This document shows, piece by piece, positions 26,096 to 34,578 of a DNA stretch of 50,275 nt; position 1 is the stretch's first letter; every line of letters begins with the position of its first letter. The stretch comes from Lachnospiraceae bacterium. GTDB lineage: Bacteria > Bacillota > Clostridia > Lachnospirales > Lachnospiraceae. Under the pieces are notes generated by a model. It made no database searches. It saw only the letters and a list, made by a program, of their open reading frames with translations, and had not been told where the DNA came from. The stretch spans positions 1 through 50,275 of the forward strand of contig JAHYZZ010000018.1 of the NCBI GenBank assembly GCA_019424135.1. The letters are read 5' to 3'. A program made the position numbers and the translations under genes.

Positions 26096-27082
26096 TTACA
26101 ATAATTCTGCTCTTTGCTGTTCTGCGGTTTTCATAGACAGCAACGCCGGCGCGATGTCAAACACGGTTTTTGCACCACTTTCTCCAGCTTTTGATAATCT
26201 ATATGCTGCTCTTGCATAGCATACCAATACGCTGGCGGTAAATTCCGGGTTGGAATCCAGCTTCAAAGAATATTCAATAATATGCTTACTTCCATCCGTT
26301 CCTGTTTCTCCGCTGCGAATCACAAAGCCACCGTGAGGCATGCTGCTGTGTTCTTTCTTCATTTCATTCTCAGAAATAAAGGTTACTGTAGTATCATACT
26401 CATCAAAATAGTTCGGCATAGTCTTAATCGCTGTTTCAATAGCGGCCAAATCTGCACCTTCTTCTGGTACTACATAGCACTCGCGCAGGTGCTTCTGTCT
26501 GGTAGTCAATTCCGGCTCGCTGCCGCTCCTGACACGGTTTACTGCATCTTCGATCGGCACCGTATACTGAATTGCATTTTTGACTCCTTTAATCCGGCGG
26601 ATTGCATCTGAATGCCCCTGGCTGACACCTTTTCCCCAGAAAGTATAGGTGCTTCCCTGTACCAGGATCGACTCTGCATACAGGCGATTTAAAGAAAACA
26701 TTCCCGGATCCCAACCGACAGAAATGATTCCCACATTTCCCCCAGCTTTTGCCGCTTTATCTACATTTTCAAAATATTCCGGGATTCTGGCATGGGTGTC
26801 AAAGCTGTCTATGGTATTGAAATCCGCAGCAATTTTCGGCCCCATTACTGGAAGATCTGTGGCAGAGCCTCCGCAAAGTACCATCACATCAATCGTGCCT
26901 TTCATCGCCTTCATATCATCCATCGATTTAACTTCAGCTGTTTTTGTCTCAATCTCTACCATAGAAGGATCTCTTCTGGTAAAAACTGCTGCCAGTTCCA
27001 TATCTTCATTTCTGGCGATAGCTTTTTCCACACCTTTTCCAATATTTCCATATCCAACAATACCTATTTTGATTTTATCCAC
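26096..27082 (-). CDS. ddh: meso-diaminopimelate dehydrogenase
   Basis: 328 residues from a GTG start at 27082, nine bases after AAGGAG. It matches the family's usual length of about 325; the longer frame upstream runs through the palindrome at 27134. The N-terminal NADP fold is KIKIGIVGYGNIGKGVEKAI; catalytic-region motifs are GGSATDLPVMGP, DTHARIPEYFENVD, SVGWDPGMFSLNRLY, WGKGVSQGHSDAIRRI and HGGFVIRSG. It makes meso-DAP from tetrahydrodipicolinate in one step, for peptidoglycan and lysine. Both flanks carry DnaA-box-like sites and GC-rich palindromes, making this a self-contained unit between metG and tatD. Confidence 0.95.
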   Translation of the reverse strand: MDKIKIGIVGYGNIGKGVEKAIARNEDMELAAVFTRRDPSMVEIETKTAEVKSMDDMKAMKGTIDVMVLCGGSATDLPVMGPKIAADFNTIDSFDTHARIPEYFENVDKAAKAGGNVGIISVGWDPGMFSLNRLYAESILVQGSTYTFWGKGVSQGHSDAIRRIKGVKNAIQYTVPIEDAVNRVRSGSEPELTTRQKHLRECYVVPEEGADLAAIETAIKTMPNYFDEYDTTVTFISENEMKKEHSSMPHGGFVIRSGETGTDGSKHIIEYSLKLDSNPEFTASVLVCYARAAYRLSKAGESGAKTVFDIAPALLSMKTAEQQRAELL

Positions 27083-27125
27083 AATCTTTTCTCCTTTTAT
27101 CCACATTTGTTTTTTATAATCCACA
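27075..27125 (+). promoter_or_regulatory. DnaA-box-like cluster at the ddh start
   Basis: TTATCCACA at 27075-27083 and 27097-27105 (both exact) and TAATCCACA at 27117-27125, about 20-22 bases apart and in one orientation. The first overlaps the ddh GTG start codon, so DnaA or a similar protein bound here could block ddh expression. Function is inferred. Confidence 0.45.
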
Positions 27126-27133
27126 TACTCTTC

Positions 27134-27175
27134 CATTGGGGACGGGGGATTTCTGAAAATCCCCCGTCCCCAATG
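27134..27175. repeat. REP-like palindrome, copy 2
   Basis: A perfect 19-bp inverted repeat (27134-27152 / 27157-27175) with loop CTGA, nearly identical to the palindrome at 26001-26040. It begins two bases past the metG stop codon, so it can form a 3' hairpin on the metG transcript. Confidence 0.85.
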
Positions 27176-27177
27176 AA

Positions 27178-29109
27178 CTAGCAGATCTCCGCGCCTGCGG
27201 GCATTTCTTTTTCTGGGGTCATGAGTGCCAGATTGCCTTCGGCGTCTTCTGCGCACAGAAGCATGCCTTCGGACAATACGCCTGCTAGTTTTGCGGGCTT
27301 TAAGTTCACCAGCACCATGACCTTTTTGCCCACCATTTCTTCTGGAGTATAGTGGGCTTTGATGCCGGACACGATCTGTTTAACCTGGCTTCCGATTTTT
27401 ACCTGAGAACAAAGAAGCTTTTTTGATTTTTTTACTTCTTCACAGGCAATGATCTCGCCTACCTGGAACTGCATTTTTCCGAAGTCATCAAAAGTAATCT
27501 CTGGCTTTGCCTCAATGTCAATTACTTCTTCTGCCTCTGCATCCCCGCCTGCTTCCTCAGCTTTTTCTTCTACCGGCGGATGCAGCTCTTCGACTTTTTT
27601 CATCACTTCCGCAAGATCCCGTCTTGCAAATAGGATTTCCGGCTTATCTGTAACTTTACCGTCTCCCAGCTGTGCTTTGATCCGCTCAGAAGTATCTGGC
27701 ATAAACGGCTTCAGCTCTTGTGCACCAGTCTTAATGCTTTCGATCAGATTTGCCAGCACGGTCTCCAGACGGTCCTTCTTTGCCTCGTCCTTTGCCAGTA
27801 CCCAGGGTGTCGTCTCATCAATGTATTTGTTGCATCTCTTGAAGAGATTAAAGATCTCTGTGATAGCGTCAGCCACTTTGAGCTTATCCATTTTCTCATC
27901 GACTTTTCCAGACAGCGCCTGTGTCTGTGCCCTCAAGTCATCGTCAAAAACTTTTTCATTTTCATCTGCTACACCCTTGTTCGTAACCGTACCGCTAAAA
28001 TACTTATTCGTCATGGAAATGGTCCGGTTTACCAGATTTCCAAGAGTATTGGCCAGATCTGCATTCATTCTCTCTACCATCAGCTCCCAGGTGATTACGC
28101 CGTCATTTTCAAAAGGCATCTCATGCAAAACAAAATAACGCACAGCATCCACACCAAAGAAATCCACCAGTTCATCGGCATACAGCACATTCCCTTTGGA
28201 CTTACTCATCTTGCCGTCTCCCTGCAGAAGCCATGGATGACCGAACACCTGCTTGGGCAGCGGAAGATCCAGCGCCATCAAAAAGATCGGCCAGTAAATC
28301 GTATGGAAACGGATGATATCTTTTCCAATAAGATGCAGATCCGCCGGCCAATTTTTCTGAAACATTTCTGAATTTTCGCCGTCACAGTCATAACCAATAC
28401 CGGTAATGTAATTGGTCAACGCATCCAGCCATACATAAACTACATGCTTCGGATCAAAATCCACCGGGATTCCCCATTTAAAAGAGGTTCTGGATACGCA
28501 CAGGTCCTGAAGCCCTGGAAGCAGGAAGTTATTCATCATCTCATTTTTCCGTGACACCGGCTGAATAAATTCCGGATGCTCATTGACGTACTCGATCAGT
28601 CGATCTGCATACTTACTCATACGGAAGAAATACGCCTCTTCCTTGGCCGGTTTTACCTCGCGCCCACAGTCGGGACATTTGCCGTCCACCAACTGAGATT
28701 CGGTCCAGAAGGATTCACAGGGCGTACAATAGAGACCTTCATAGGACCCTTTATAGATATCACCCTGGTCGTACAGCTTCTTGAAAATCTTCTGCACCTG
28801 CTTTTCGTGATCCTTATCCGTGGTTCGGATAAATTTATCATAGGAAGTATTCATCAGATCCCAGATCTTCTTGATCTCACCTGCAGCCTGGTCTACAAAT
28901 TCTTGAGGCGTTACACCTGCCTCTGCCGCCTTCAGTTCAATCTTCTGGCCATGCTCATCGGTTCCTGTCTGAAAAAACACGTCGAACCCACGACTCCTTT
29001 TGTACCTGGCGATAGCATCGGCAAGCACCGCTTCATAGGTATTCCCAATGTGCGGTTTCCCGGATGCATAGGCAATCGCTGTTGTAATGTAATATTTCTG
29101 CTTTTCCAT
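27178..29109 (-). CDS. metG: methionyl-tRNA synthetase with C-terminal tRNA-binding domain
   Basis: 643 residues from the ATG at 29109 (AAGGAGA upstream). Class I signatures are ASGKPHIGN (HIGH-like) and MSKSKGN (KMSKS). The zinc-knuckle region is YCTPCESFWTESQ plus CPDCG; anticodon-binding helices follow, and then, after an acidic linker (about 535-550), an EMAPII/Trbp111-type domain FDDFGKMQFQVGEIIACEEV to the end. It charges tRNA-Met in the cytoplasm. A methionine T-box leader and promoter precede it. Confidence 0.97.
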   Translation of the reverse strand: MEKQKYYITTAIAYASGKPHIGNTYEAVLADAIARYKRSRGFDVFFQTGTDEHGQKIELKAAEAGVTPQEFVDQAAGEIKKIWDLMNTSYDKFIRTTDKDHEKQVQKIFKKLYDQGDIYKGSYEGLYCTPCESFWTESQLVDGKCPDCGREVKPAKEEAYFFRMSKYADRLIEYVNEHPEFIQPVSRKNEMMNNFLLPGLQDLCVSRTSFKWGIPVDFDPKHVVYVWLDALTNYITGIGYDCDGENSEMFQKNWPADLHLIGKDIIRFHTIYWPIFLMALDLPLPKQVFGHPWLLQGDGKMSKSKGNVLYADELVDFFGVDAVRYFVLHEMPFENDGVITWELMVERMNADLANTLGNLVNRTISMTNKYFSGTVTNKGVADENEKVFDDDLRAQTQALSGKVDEKMDKLKVADAITEIFNLFKRCNKYIDETTPWVLAKDEAKKDRLETVLANLIESIKTGAQELKPFMPDTSERIKAQLGDGKVTDKPEILFARRDLAEVMKKVEELHPPVEEKAEEAGGDAEAEEVIDIEAKPEITFDDFGKMQFQVGEIIACEEVKKSKKLLCSQVKIGSQVKQIVSGIKAHYTPEEMVGKKVMVLVNLKPAKLAGVLSEGMLLCAEDAEGNLALMTPEKEMPAGAEIC

Positions 29110-29173
29110 TTCTATTCTCTCCTTTATTCTATCTGACAGTTCTTCCATGAAAACAATGATAAAAATAAAAAAA

Positions 29174-29461
29174 CTCTGGCTCTTCTATCTTTCATAGAAA
29201 AGTCAGAGAAGACGGGCCCTTTCCCGTGTTACCACTTCTGTTCGTCTTCGCCTCACGGCGGGAGACCTCAGCAGGTGCACTGATGACACCTTCCGCTTTA
29301 AAGGGCGGACCCTTTGCGGGCTCACAGATCATCTTGCTCACCCACACCGCTCAAAAGCCATCTTCCACCAGCTTCACGATTCGTTCCTCTCAGCATATCC
29401 GGAACTTCTCTGTAGAATCTTCTGCAAGTGTACTCTCTTTTTCACCGCGTTTTCATGATTA
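29174..29461 (-). promoter_or_regulatory. T-box riboswitch (methionine) of metG
   Basis: Read on the minus strand: stem I with GAGAGTACAC at its base, a candidate specifier ATG at 29359-29361, the T-box core GTGGTAACACGGG (bulge TGGT pairs with the ACCA end of tRNA-Met), and a strong terminator CTCTGACTTTTCTAT / ATAGAAGAGCCAGAG (29174-29208) followed by seven T. Uncharged tRNA-Met would stabilise the antiterminator and switch on metG. The specifier fits the downstream gene. Confidence 0.88.
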
Positions 29462-29467
29462 TTTAAA

Positions 29468-29497
29468 ATCGTAGCATATCAAAAGACTGGATGTCAA
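29468..29497 (-). promoter_or_regulatory. promoter of the metG T-box transcript
   Basis: TTGACA (29492-29497) and extended -10 TG-C-TACGAT (TACGAT 29468-29473), 18 bases apart on the minus strand. The transcript would start near 29461, at the T-box 5' end. Confidence 0.6.
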
Positions 29498-29509
29498 GCA
29501 CTTCGACTA

Positions 29510-29865
29510 TTATTCTGTCACCGGGACGGTTTCCACGCAAAAGTGTCCCTCTCTTAAAAGCTTTGCCAAGACCTTTTCATCCTCCGGAATTGTATCTATA
29601 ATTATACAACAGCTAGCCAAATCCTGCACCTGATGGAAATCCGAACCTCCCCATCCGCGATCTGCCACAGTTCCGGTAGTTCCTTCATATAAAGCCAGGG
29701 ATGCCGGAAGAAAAATTCTTCATCCATGCCATATACCAGAAAATCATTTTCATCATGAGGAAAACGAATCTCCATCCCCAGATATACCCGGAAGTTACCT
29801 TCCACCGTTTTTTTGCCTGCTGGTACCTTCCCACACCGGATGGACTCATCTGTGTGAGCTACATA
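29510..29865 (-). pseudogene. decayed PHP-domain phosphoesterase gene
   Basis: Minus-strand fragments of a PHP protein remain in two frames: HTDESIRCGKVPAGK then VYLGMEIRF and ENDFLVYGMDEEF in one frame, and WGGSDFHQVQDLAS to the stop at 29510 in another. About 40 residues between CGKVPAGK and the VYLGMEIRF strand, and a segment before GGSDFH, seem deleted, with a frameshift near 29650. No intact start is visible. The function is lost. Confidence 0.65.
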
Positions 29866-29935
29866 TATTCAAACAAAATTTTATCTGTTCTTTTCAATTC
29901 TATGTTACTATCATACCACGAAAGAAGGATTTATT

Positions 29936-30076
29936 ATGAAGGATTTGTTTCTAGATAAAACCAATTTAAAATTTACGAAGACTGAGGAAATACTGATCAA
30001 CTACGTTCTGGAAAACTCCAGGATTCCCACCTGGAAAGACGGAATCAATTCTGTAAACAATATGGAAGGCCCATAA
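29936..30076 (+). pseudogene. remnant resembling an RpiR/MurR-type regulator N-terminus
   Basis: A 46-codon ORF begins at an ATG after AGAAGGA and reads MKDLFLDKTNLKF then TKTEEILINYVLENSRIPTW before degenerating. The TKTEEILINYVLEN helix resembles the start of the RpiR helix-turn-helix, but the rest of the ~280-residue family is missing. It may be a gene stump beside the decayed PHP gene. The similarity is short, so this is tentative. Confidence 0.35.
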
Positions 30077-30138
30077 AGAGACATACTCAACACCCTTATT
30101 TTCTACGACTGTGTCATTTTACTTTTTGCATCCATCAT

Positions 30139-30191
30139 AAAAACTCCTCCATAATCACTCTCGTTTTCTTACGAAAGTCATTATAGAGGAG
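30139..30191 (-). terminator. rho-independent terminator of the pot operon
   Basis: On the minus strand CTCCTCTATAAT pairs with ATTATGGAGGAG (30180-30191 / 30144-30155, one bulge), followed by five T. It lies about 50 bases after the potCD stop codon. Confidence 0.65.
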
Positions 30192-30242
30192 CCTCCTATT
30201 TCTGATAGCACAATGCCATAAAATGTAAATTAAATTTTCATT

Positions 30243-32138
30243 TTATCCTGCGTTGCTGGCCGCAATTTTCACACGGCTCCACAGATCGCTGATAATCTTT
30301 TTGGTGTTTTCATTATATACAAAAACTTCGTCATTTTCATTGTCTGTCCGAGGGATATAGGCATTGATCCCTTCATAATCTCCTCCTTCTCCAGACAGCG
30401 TGTCCATAACTTCCTGATTGGCAGAAGTATATCCTACATAACTGGAATTATCATAGGCTCCGTCATAATCGGTAGCATAGTTGATAAATGCATGGGCAAG
30501 ATCTGGATTCTTGGCATTTTTCGGGATGACCATAGCATCTGACCACAGGTTGGTTCCACTTTCCGGCATAAAGTAGCCCATATCCTCATTCTCCGCCATT
30601 ATATAAGAAGCATCTCCAGAATAGATCAGTCCCAGAGCCTTTCTTCCCTGGGCCATATTGTCGATGATCTCATCCGTCACAATCTCGGTATCCATGGTTT
30701 CTACACACTGAACCAGCCATTCATAAGCTTCTTGCAGTTCCTGTTCGTTTTCTGTATTCATAGAATATCCCAGAGCTTTCAGTGCCATCATAAAGGAATC
30801 TCTCTCGGAATCATAGAGATAGACGTCCCCTTTATATTTCTCGTCCAGGAAAATATTATATCCTTCCCGCTCCAGATCCTCGATGTCTACCTTATTTTTG
30901 TCATACACGATTCCTACGGTTCCCCAGAAATACGGCACCGAATAATCATTGTTCGGATCATATGGCAACCCTTTTACCGCATCCGCCAGTTTATCCATGC
31001 AGTCCAGTTTCGATTTATCCAGCTTCTGCAGAAGATCCTCCTCAATGAGGCGCTGGATCATATAGTCGCTGGGCACCAGCAGATCATAGGACTCTCCATT
31101 GGCCACTTTGATGTACATCTGCTCATTGGAATCAAAGTTTTCCATGACTACCGTTGCACCCGTCTCTTCTTCAAAGTCACTGATAATATTTTCGCCGGTA
31201 TATTCACCCCAGTTGTAAATATGAAGCGTCTGTCCTTCATAAGGACGGTCAGAGCCGCCGCCTCCAAGATTCACCGCGCAAACTGCCACGGCCGCTGCAC
31301 AAAGAACCGCTGCTGCCGCAGGCACCAGACGCCTCTTCTTTCCAATGTTCTCTGCCTTCTTACTCTTTGCTGCCACAACAGGAGCCAGATTAATGAAAAG
31401 AAGCACAATGGTGATGATAACCACCACTAACGTGGACACCGCATTGATGCTGGGATTGACACGCTTGCTCATGGTATAGACCACAATACTTAAGTTCTTC
31501 ACTCCTCTTCCGGTCACGAAATAGGAAATGATAAAATCATCCACCGACATGGTAAAAGCAATCAGTGCCCCGGACACGATTCCCGGTGTGATCTGCGGCA
31601 CAATCACTTTTCTTAACGCCTGCCACGGCGTAGCACCTAAATCCATAGCCGCATCCGCCAGATTGGGATCCAGAGAACGAATTTTAGGCATCACCGACAA
31701 AATTACATAGGGAATACAAAAGGCGATATGCGCCAGCAGCATGGTTGTGTATCCCTTTTCCACATTAAAGGTGATAAACAACAGCATAAATCCAATAGCC
31801 GTTACGATCTCGGGATTCATCATCGGCAGGTTATTGACCTGATCCATGATGTTCCGAATCACCTTTTTGGACTTGCTAAGGCCGATAGCCGTTATCGTCC
31901 CCACCACTGTGGATATAAACGTGGCCAAAACAGCAATGCTGAAGGTCGTATATACCGCTTTCATCATATCTTGAGACTCCAACATGTGCTGATACCAGCG
32001 AAGAGAAAATCCTGTAAAGCTTGTGAGGGATTTCCCGTCATTAAACGAGAAGACCACCATATATACAATAGGAAGATAGAAGAATGCGATCATCAGGATC
32101 ATCAAAATCTTCCCAAATGGACGTTTTCCTTTGTTCAT
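30243..32138 (-). CDS. potCD: fused spermidine/putrescine ABC permease and substrate-binding protein (PotC-PotD)
   Basis: 631 residues. Residues 1-260 are a PotC-type permease (six helices, EAA loop AAMDLGATPWQALRKVIVPQ). An extra hydrophobic helix (about 275-293, LVPAAAAVLCAAAVAVCAV) crosses the membrane again and leads to a PotD-type binding domain from GQTLHIYNWGEYTGENIISD to the end (SYDLLVPSDYMIQRL, SVPYFWGTVGIVYD). Fusion tethers the receptor to the channel. It is the last gene of the polyamine operon, six bases after potB, with AAAGGAGG. Such fusions are known in some Firmicutes. The ligand (spermidine or putrescine) is inferred from family. Confidence 0.92.
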   Translation of the reverse strand: MNKGKRPFGKILMILMIAFFYLPIVYMVVFSFNDGKSLTSFTGFSLRWYQHMLESQDMMKAVYTTFSIAVLATFISTVVGTITAIGLSKSKKVIRNIMDQVNNLPMMNPEIVTAIGFMLLFITFNVEKGYTTMLLAHIAFCIPYVILSVMPKIRSLDPNLADAAMDLGATPWQALRKVIVPQITPGIVSGALIAFTMSVDDFIISYFVTGRGVKNLSIVVYTMSKRVNPSINAVSTLVVVIITIVLLFINLAPVVAAKSKKAENIGKKRRLVPAAAAVLCAAAVAVCAVNLGGGGSDRPYEGQTLHIYNWGEYTGENIISDFEEETGATVVMENFDSNEQMYIKVANGESYDLLVPSDYMIQRLIEEDLLQKLDKSKLDCMDKLADAVKGLPYDPNNDYSVPYFWGTVGIVYDKNKVDIEDLEREGYNIFLDEKYKGDVYLYDSERDSFMMALKALGYSMNTENEQELQEAYEWLVQCVETMDTEIVTDEIIDNMAQGRKALGLIYSGDASYIMAENEDMGYFMPESGTNLWSDAMVIPKNAKNPDLAHAFINYATDYDGAYDNSSYVGYTSANQEVMDTLSGEGGDYEGINAYIPRTDNENDEVFVYNENTKKIISDLWSRVKIAASNAG

Positions 32139-32143
32139 CCTGA

Positions 32144-32980
32144 TTACTCCTCCTTTCCGCCCTGGTTCCGGATCTCAATCTTACGCACTGCCATCATAAG
32201 AAGCATCATGATCACGGCCATGATCATGGAAATCGCACTTCCGAAATTCCATTCGCCTACTGTAATAAACTGGTTCTCTATCATATTTCCGATGAGGAAA
32301 TACTGTCCTCCGCCAAGAAGCTTCGGGATAAAAAAGGAACTGACCGCCGGCAAAAATACCAGAGTAATACCGTTGATCACACCTGGCAGGGACAGTGGGA
32401 ACGTTACCCTCCGAAACGTCTGCCATGGACTTGCGCCCAGGTCTGCGCTTGCCTCCAAAAGGGAGTGATTCATCTTACTCAAAGAAGTCTGGATCTGTAG
32501 AATCATAAAGGGAAGAAAGTTATATACCATTCCCAGAAGAACTGCGCCTTCCGTATAAAGAAGTTCCTGATCTCCCAGACCAAACAGGCTTAAGACCCTC
32601 TGGATCAATCCGCCTTCACTTAATAGCCCAATCCAGGCATAGGTACGCACCAGCATGTTGATCCACATGGGAAGTGTTACACATAAAATCAAGATGTTCT
32701 GAGTTTTTTCCTTGCTGCGGGCGATAAAATAAGCCACAGGATAGCCAAGGATCAAACAGATTATCGTGGTTTTAACCGCAATCAGGAACGAACGCCAAAG
32801 GATTAATAAGAAATCCTGGTCGGTAAAAAATTTGACGTAATGTTCCAGTGTAAAAGAGAAGGAAATGATGCTGTTTCCCTGCTCCATAAAGGAATACATG
32901 GCAATCAGCGCCATGGGGAGCACAAGCATCAAAGCTGCCCATACAATATACGGCCACGCCAGCTGTGAAAATCTCTTCAT
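32144..32980 (-). CDS. potB: spermidine/putrescine ABC transporter permease
   Basis: 278 residues and six membrane helices, with the EAA loop LLEASADLGASPWQTFRRVTFPLSLPG. N-terminal YIVWAALMLVLPMALIAMYSF is typical of PotB. The start codon is three bases after the potA stop, so translation is coupled. It pairs with the permease half of the fused PotCD protein. Confidence 0.94.
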   Translation of the reverse strand: MKRFSQLAWPYIVWAALMLVLPMALIAMYSFMEQGNSIISFSFTLEHYVKFFTDQDFLLILWRSFLIAVKTTIICLILGYPVAYFIARSKEKTQNILILCVTLPMWINMLVRTYAWIGLLSEGGLIQRVLSLFGLGDQELLYTEGAVLLGMVYNFLPFMILQIQTSLSKMNHSLLEASADLGASPWQTFRRVTFPLSLPGVINGITLVFLPAVSSFFIPKLLGGGQYFLIGNMIENQFITVGEWNFGSAISMIMAVIMMLLMMAVRKIEIRNQGGKEE

Positions 32981-32983
32981 CGT

Positions 32984-34561
32984 TTAATACCCCGTTCTGG
33001 ACATCACATGGATATCTTCCGGGAAGAATGTCAGGCCGACCTCCTGTCCTTCTTCGGAATAATCTGTGGTATGAATCTTAAATTCTCGTCCGGTGGTCCA
33101 GAAGGTAATAGGATATACGCCCTCTGTAACGGTTTCCGGATCAAATTCATAGTCCACGCTAATATCCACGCTTTGTTCCTCGTCACTTAGTTTCCATCCC
33201 TGTGCATTTGCCCAGGTCTTTAAATCTGTATCCAACGCCTGAGATTCTGTGATCTCATCTACGGATTTTACAAAATTAAATGCCATGATTCCTTCATTCG
33301 CCTTTTCATTTTTTACAAAAGGCTGGTCTACTACAAAAATCGTTCTTTCTATCTTTGTGCCGTTGGCTGTAGAGAACACCACCGGATACTGTCCTTCTTC
33401 CTTTGATACCTCATATTCGATCTTCGGAATCGAAAGATACTCGTCGCTCTCCGGATCCCAGGCCTGTGCATTTGCACGGGCAATTACCTCTTTATCATCC
33501 AGATCTTCCACGTCATCAATATCCACATAAAAGTTATTGGCGCTGATCTTTTCTTTTCCGTCCTCACTGCTTACATCCTGATTCTGGATCACACGCATAT
33601 TGACCGTCACACTGGTTCCTGGAACCGTCTCCACAATGATCTCATAGTGAACGCCTTTAAACAGGACGCTTAATACCTCGCCTGTCATCTTGCCGTCCTT
33701 CACATCCACGATATCAATATCCTCAGGACGGATCACCACATCCACCGGCTCGTTTTCTTTAAACCCAAAGTCCACACAGTCAAACGTAATATCGTCAAAA
33801 CGAACCTTATAGTCTTCTAGCATGACACCAGGCAGGATATTGCTTTCCCCGATAAAATTTGCCACAAACCGGTTGGACGGTTCATTATAAATATCCTGGG
33901 GAGAGCCTACCTGCAGAATCTCACCATGATTCATGACAACAATCTTGTCTGACATGGTCAGCGCCTCTTCCTGGTCATGCGTAACGAAGATAAAGGTAAT
34001 TCCAACTTCCTGCTGGATCCGCTTCAGCTCGTACTGCATCTCTTTTCTAAGTTTTAAGTCCAGTGCCGCCAGCGGTTCATCCAATAGCAGCACCTTCGGC
34101 TCGTTGACCAACGCCCTTGCAATAGCCACACGCTGCTGCTGTCCACCAGAAAGCAACGTAGTATTCTTATCCTCAAATCCTTCCAGTCCGATCAGTCTTA
34201 ACATCTTCATGACCTTCTGGTCGATGATATCTTTACTCATCTTTTTGATCTTCAGGCCAAATGCGATATTTTCATATACACTCAGATGAGGAAACAACGC
34301 ATACTTCTGAAATACCGTGTTCAGTTCCCGTTCGTAGGGCGGCTTTTTACTGATCTCCTCTCCGTCAAAGATCACACTTCCCTCATCTGCATCTAAAAAT
34401 CCGCCCAGGATCCTTAGCAGTGTCGTCTTTCCACATCCACTGGGCCCTAGCAATGTTACAAATTCATTTTCATAAATATCCAGATTGATTCCTTTCAGAA
34501 CGATCTGACCGTCAAAATTCTTTACAATATTACGAAACTCGATCAGTTTCTTTTCTTCCAT
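32984..34561 (-). CDS. potA: spermidine/putrescine ABC transporter ATP-binding protein with Ig-like insertion
   Basis: 525 residues from the ATG at 34561 (AGGAGGGA upstream), about 150 longer than typical PotA. Walker A is GPSGCGKTT (39-47), signature LSGGQQQRVAIARA (137-150), Walker B VLLLDEP, H-loop His195. The TOBE region starts near 240 (IRPEDIDIVD) and ends near 493-521 (VGLTFFPEDIHVM). Between its halves lie two similar segments, about 340-413 and 423-496, each with an ANAQxW motif and a GQYPVVFSTANG or GVYPITFWTTG strand, reminiscent of bacterial Ig-like repeats that are normally outside the cell. Their role in a cytoplasmic ATPase is unknown; a regulatory sensor is possible. Confidence 0.92.
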   Translation of the reverse strand: MEEKKLIEFRNIVKNFDGQIVLKGINLDIYENEFVTLLGPSGCGKTTLLRILGGFLDADEGSVIFDGEEISKKPPYERELNTVFQKYALFPHLSVYENIAFGLKIKKMSKDIIDQKVMKMLRLIGLEGFEDKNTTLLSGGQQQRVAIARALVNEPKVLLLDEPLAALDLKLRKEMQYELKRIQQEVGITFIFVTHDQEEALTMSDKIVVMNHGEILQVGSPQDIYNEPSNRFVANFIGESNILPGVMLEDYKVRFDDITFDCVDFGFKENEPVDVVIRPEDIDIVDVKDGKMTGEVLSVLFKGVHYEIIVETVPGTSVTVNMRVIQNQDVSSEDGKEKISANNFYVDIDDVEDLDDKEVIARANAQAWDPESDEYLSIPKIEYEVSKEEGQYPVVFSTANGTKIERTIFVVDQPFVKNEKANEGIMAFNFVKSVDEITESQALDTDLKTWANAQGWKLSDEEQSVDISVDYEFDPETVTEGVYPITFWTTGREFKIHTTDYSEEGQEVGLTFFPEDIHVMSRTGY

Positions 34562-34578
34562 CCCACTTCTCCCTCCTG

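Noticed and set aside
26056..27125. A replication origin
   Set aside because: DnaA-box-like sites exist, but no dnaA or dnaN, no AT-rich unwinding region with phased boxes, and active genes on all sides.
27083..27256. N-terminal extension of ddh (58 more codons)
   Set aside because: It is the palindrome and the 3' end of metG read in frame. The GTG at 27082 has a good ribosome site and gives the normal family length.
28576..29136. Long plus-strand ORF (186 codons) opposite metG
   Set aside because: No ribosome site, no family resemblance, and it lies wholly antisense to a certain metG gene.
29226..29474. Plus-strand ORF of 82 codons upstream of metG
   Set aside because: It is the complement of the T-box leader, whose structure explains the sequence.
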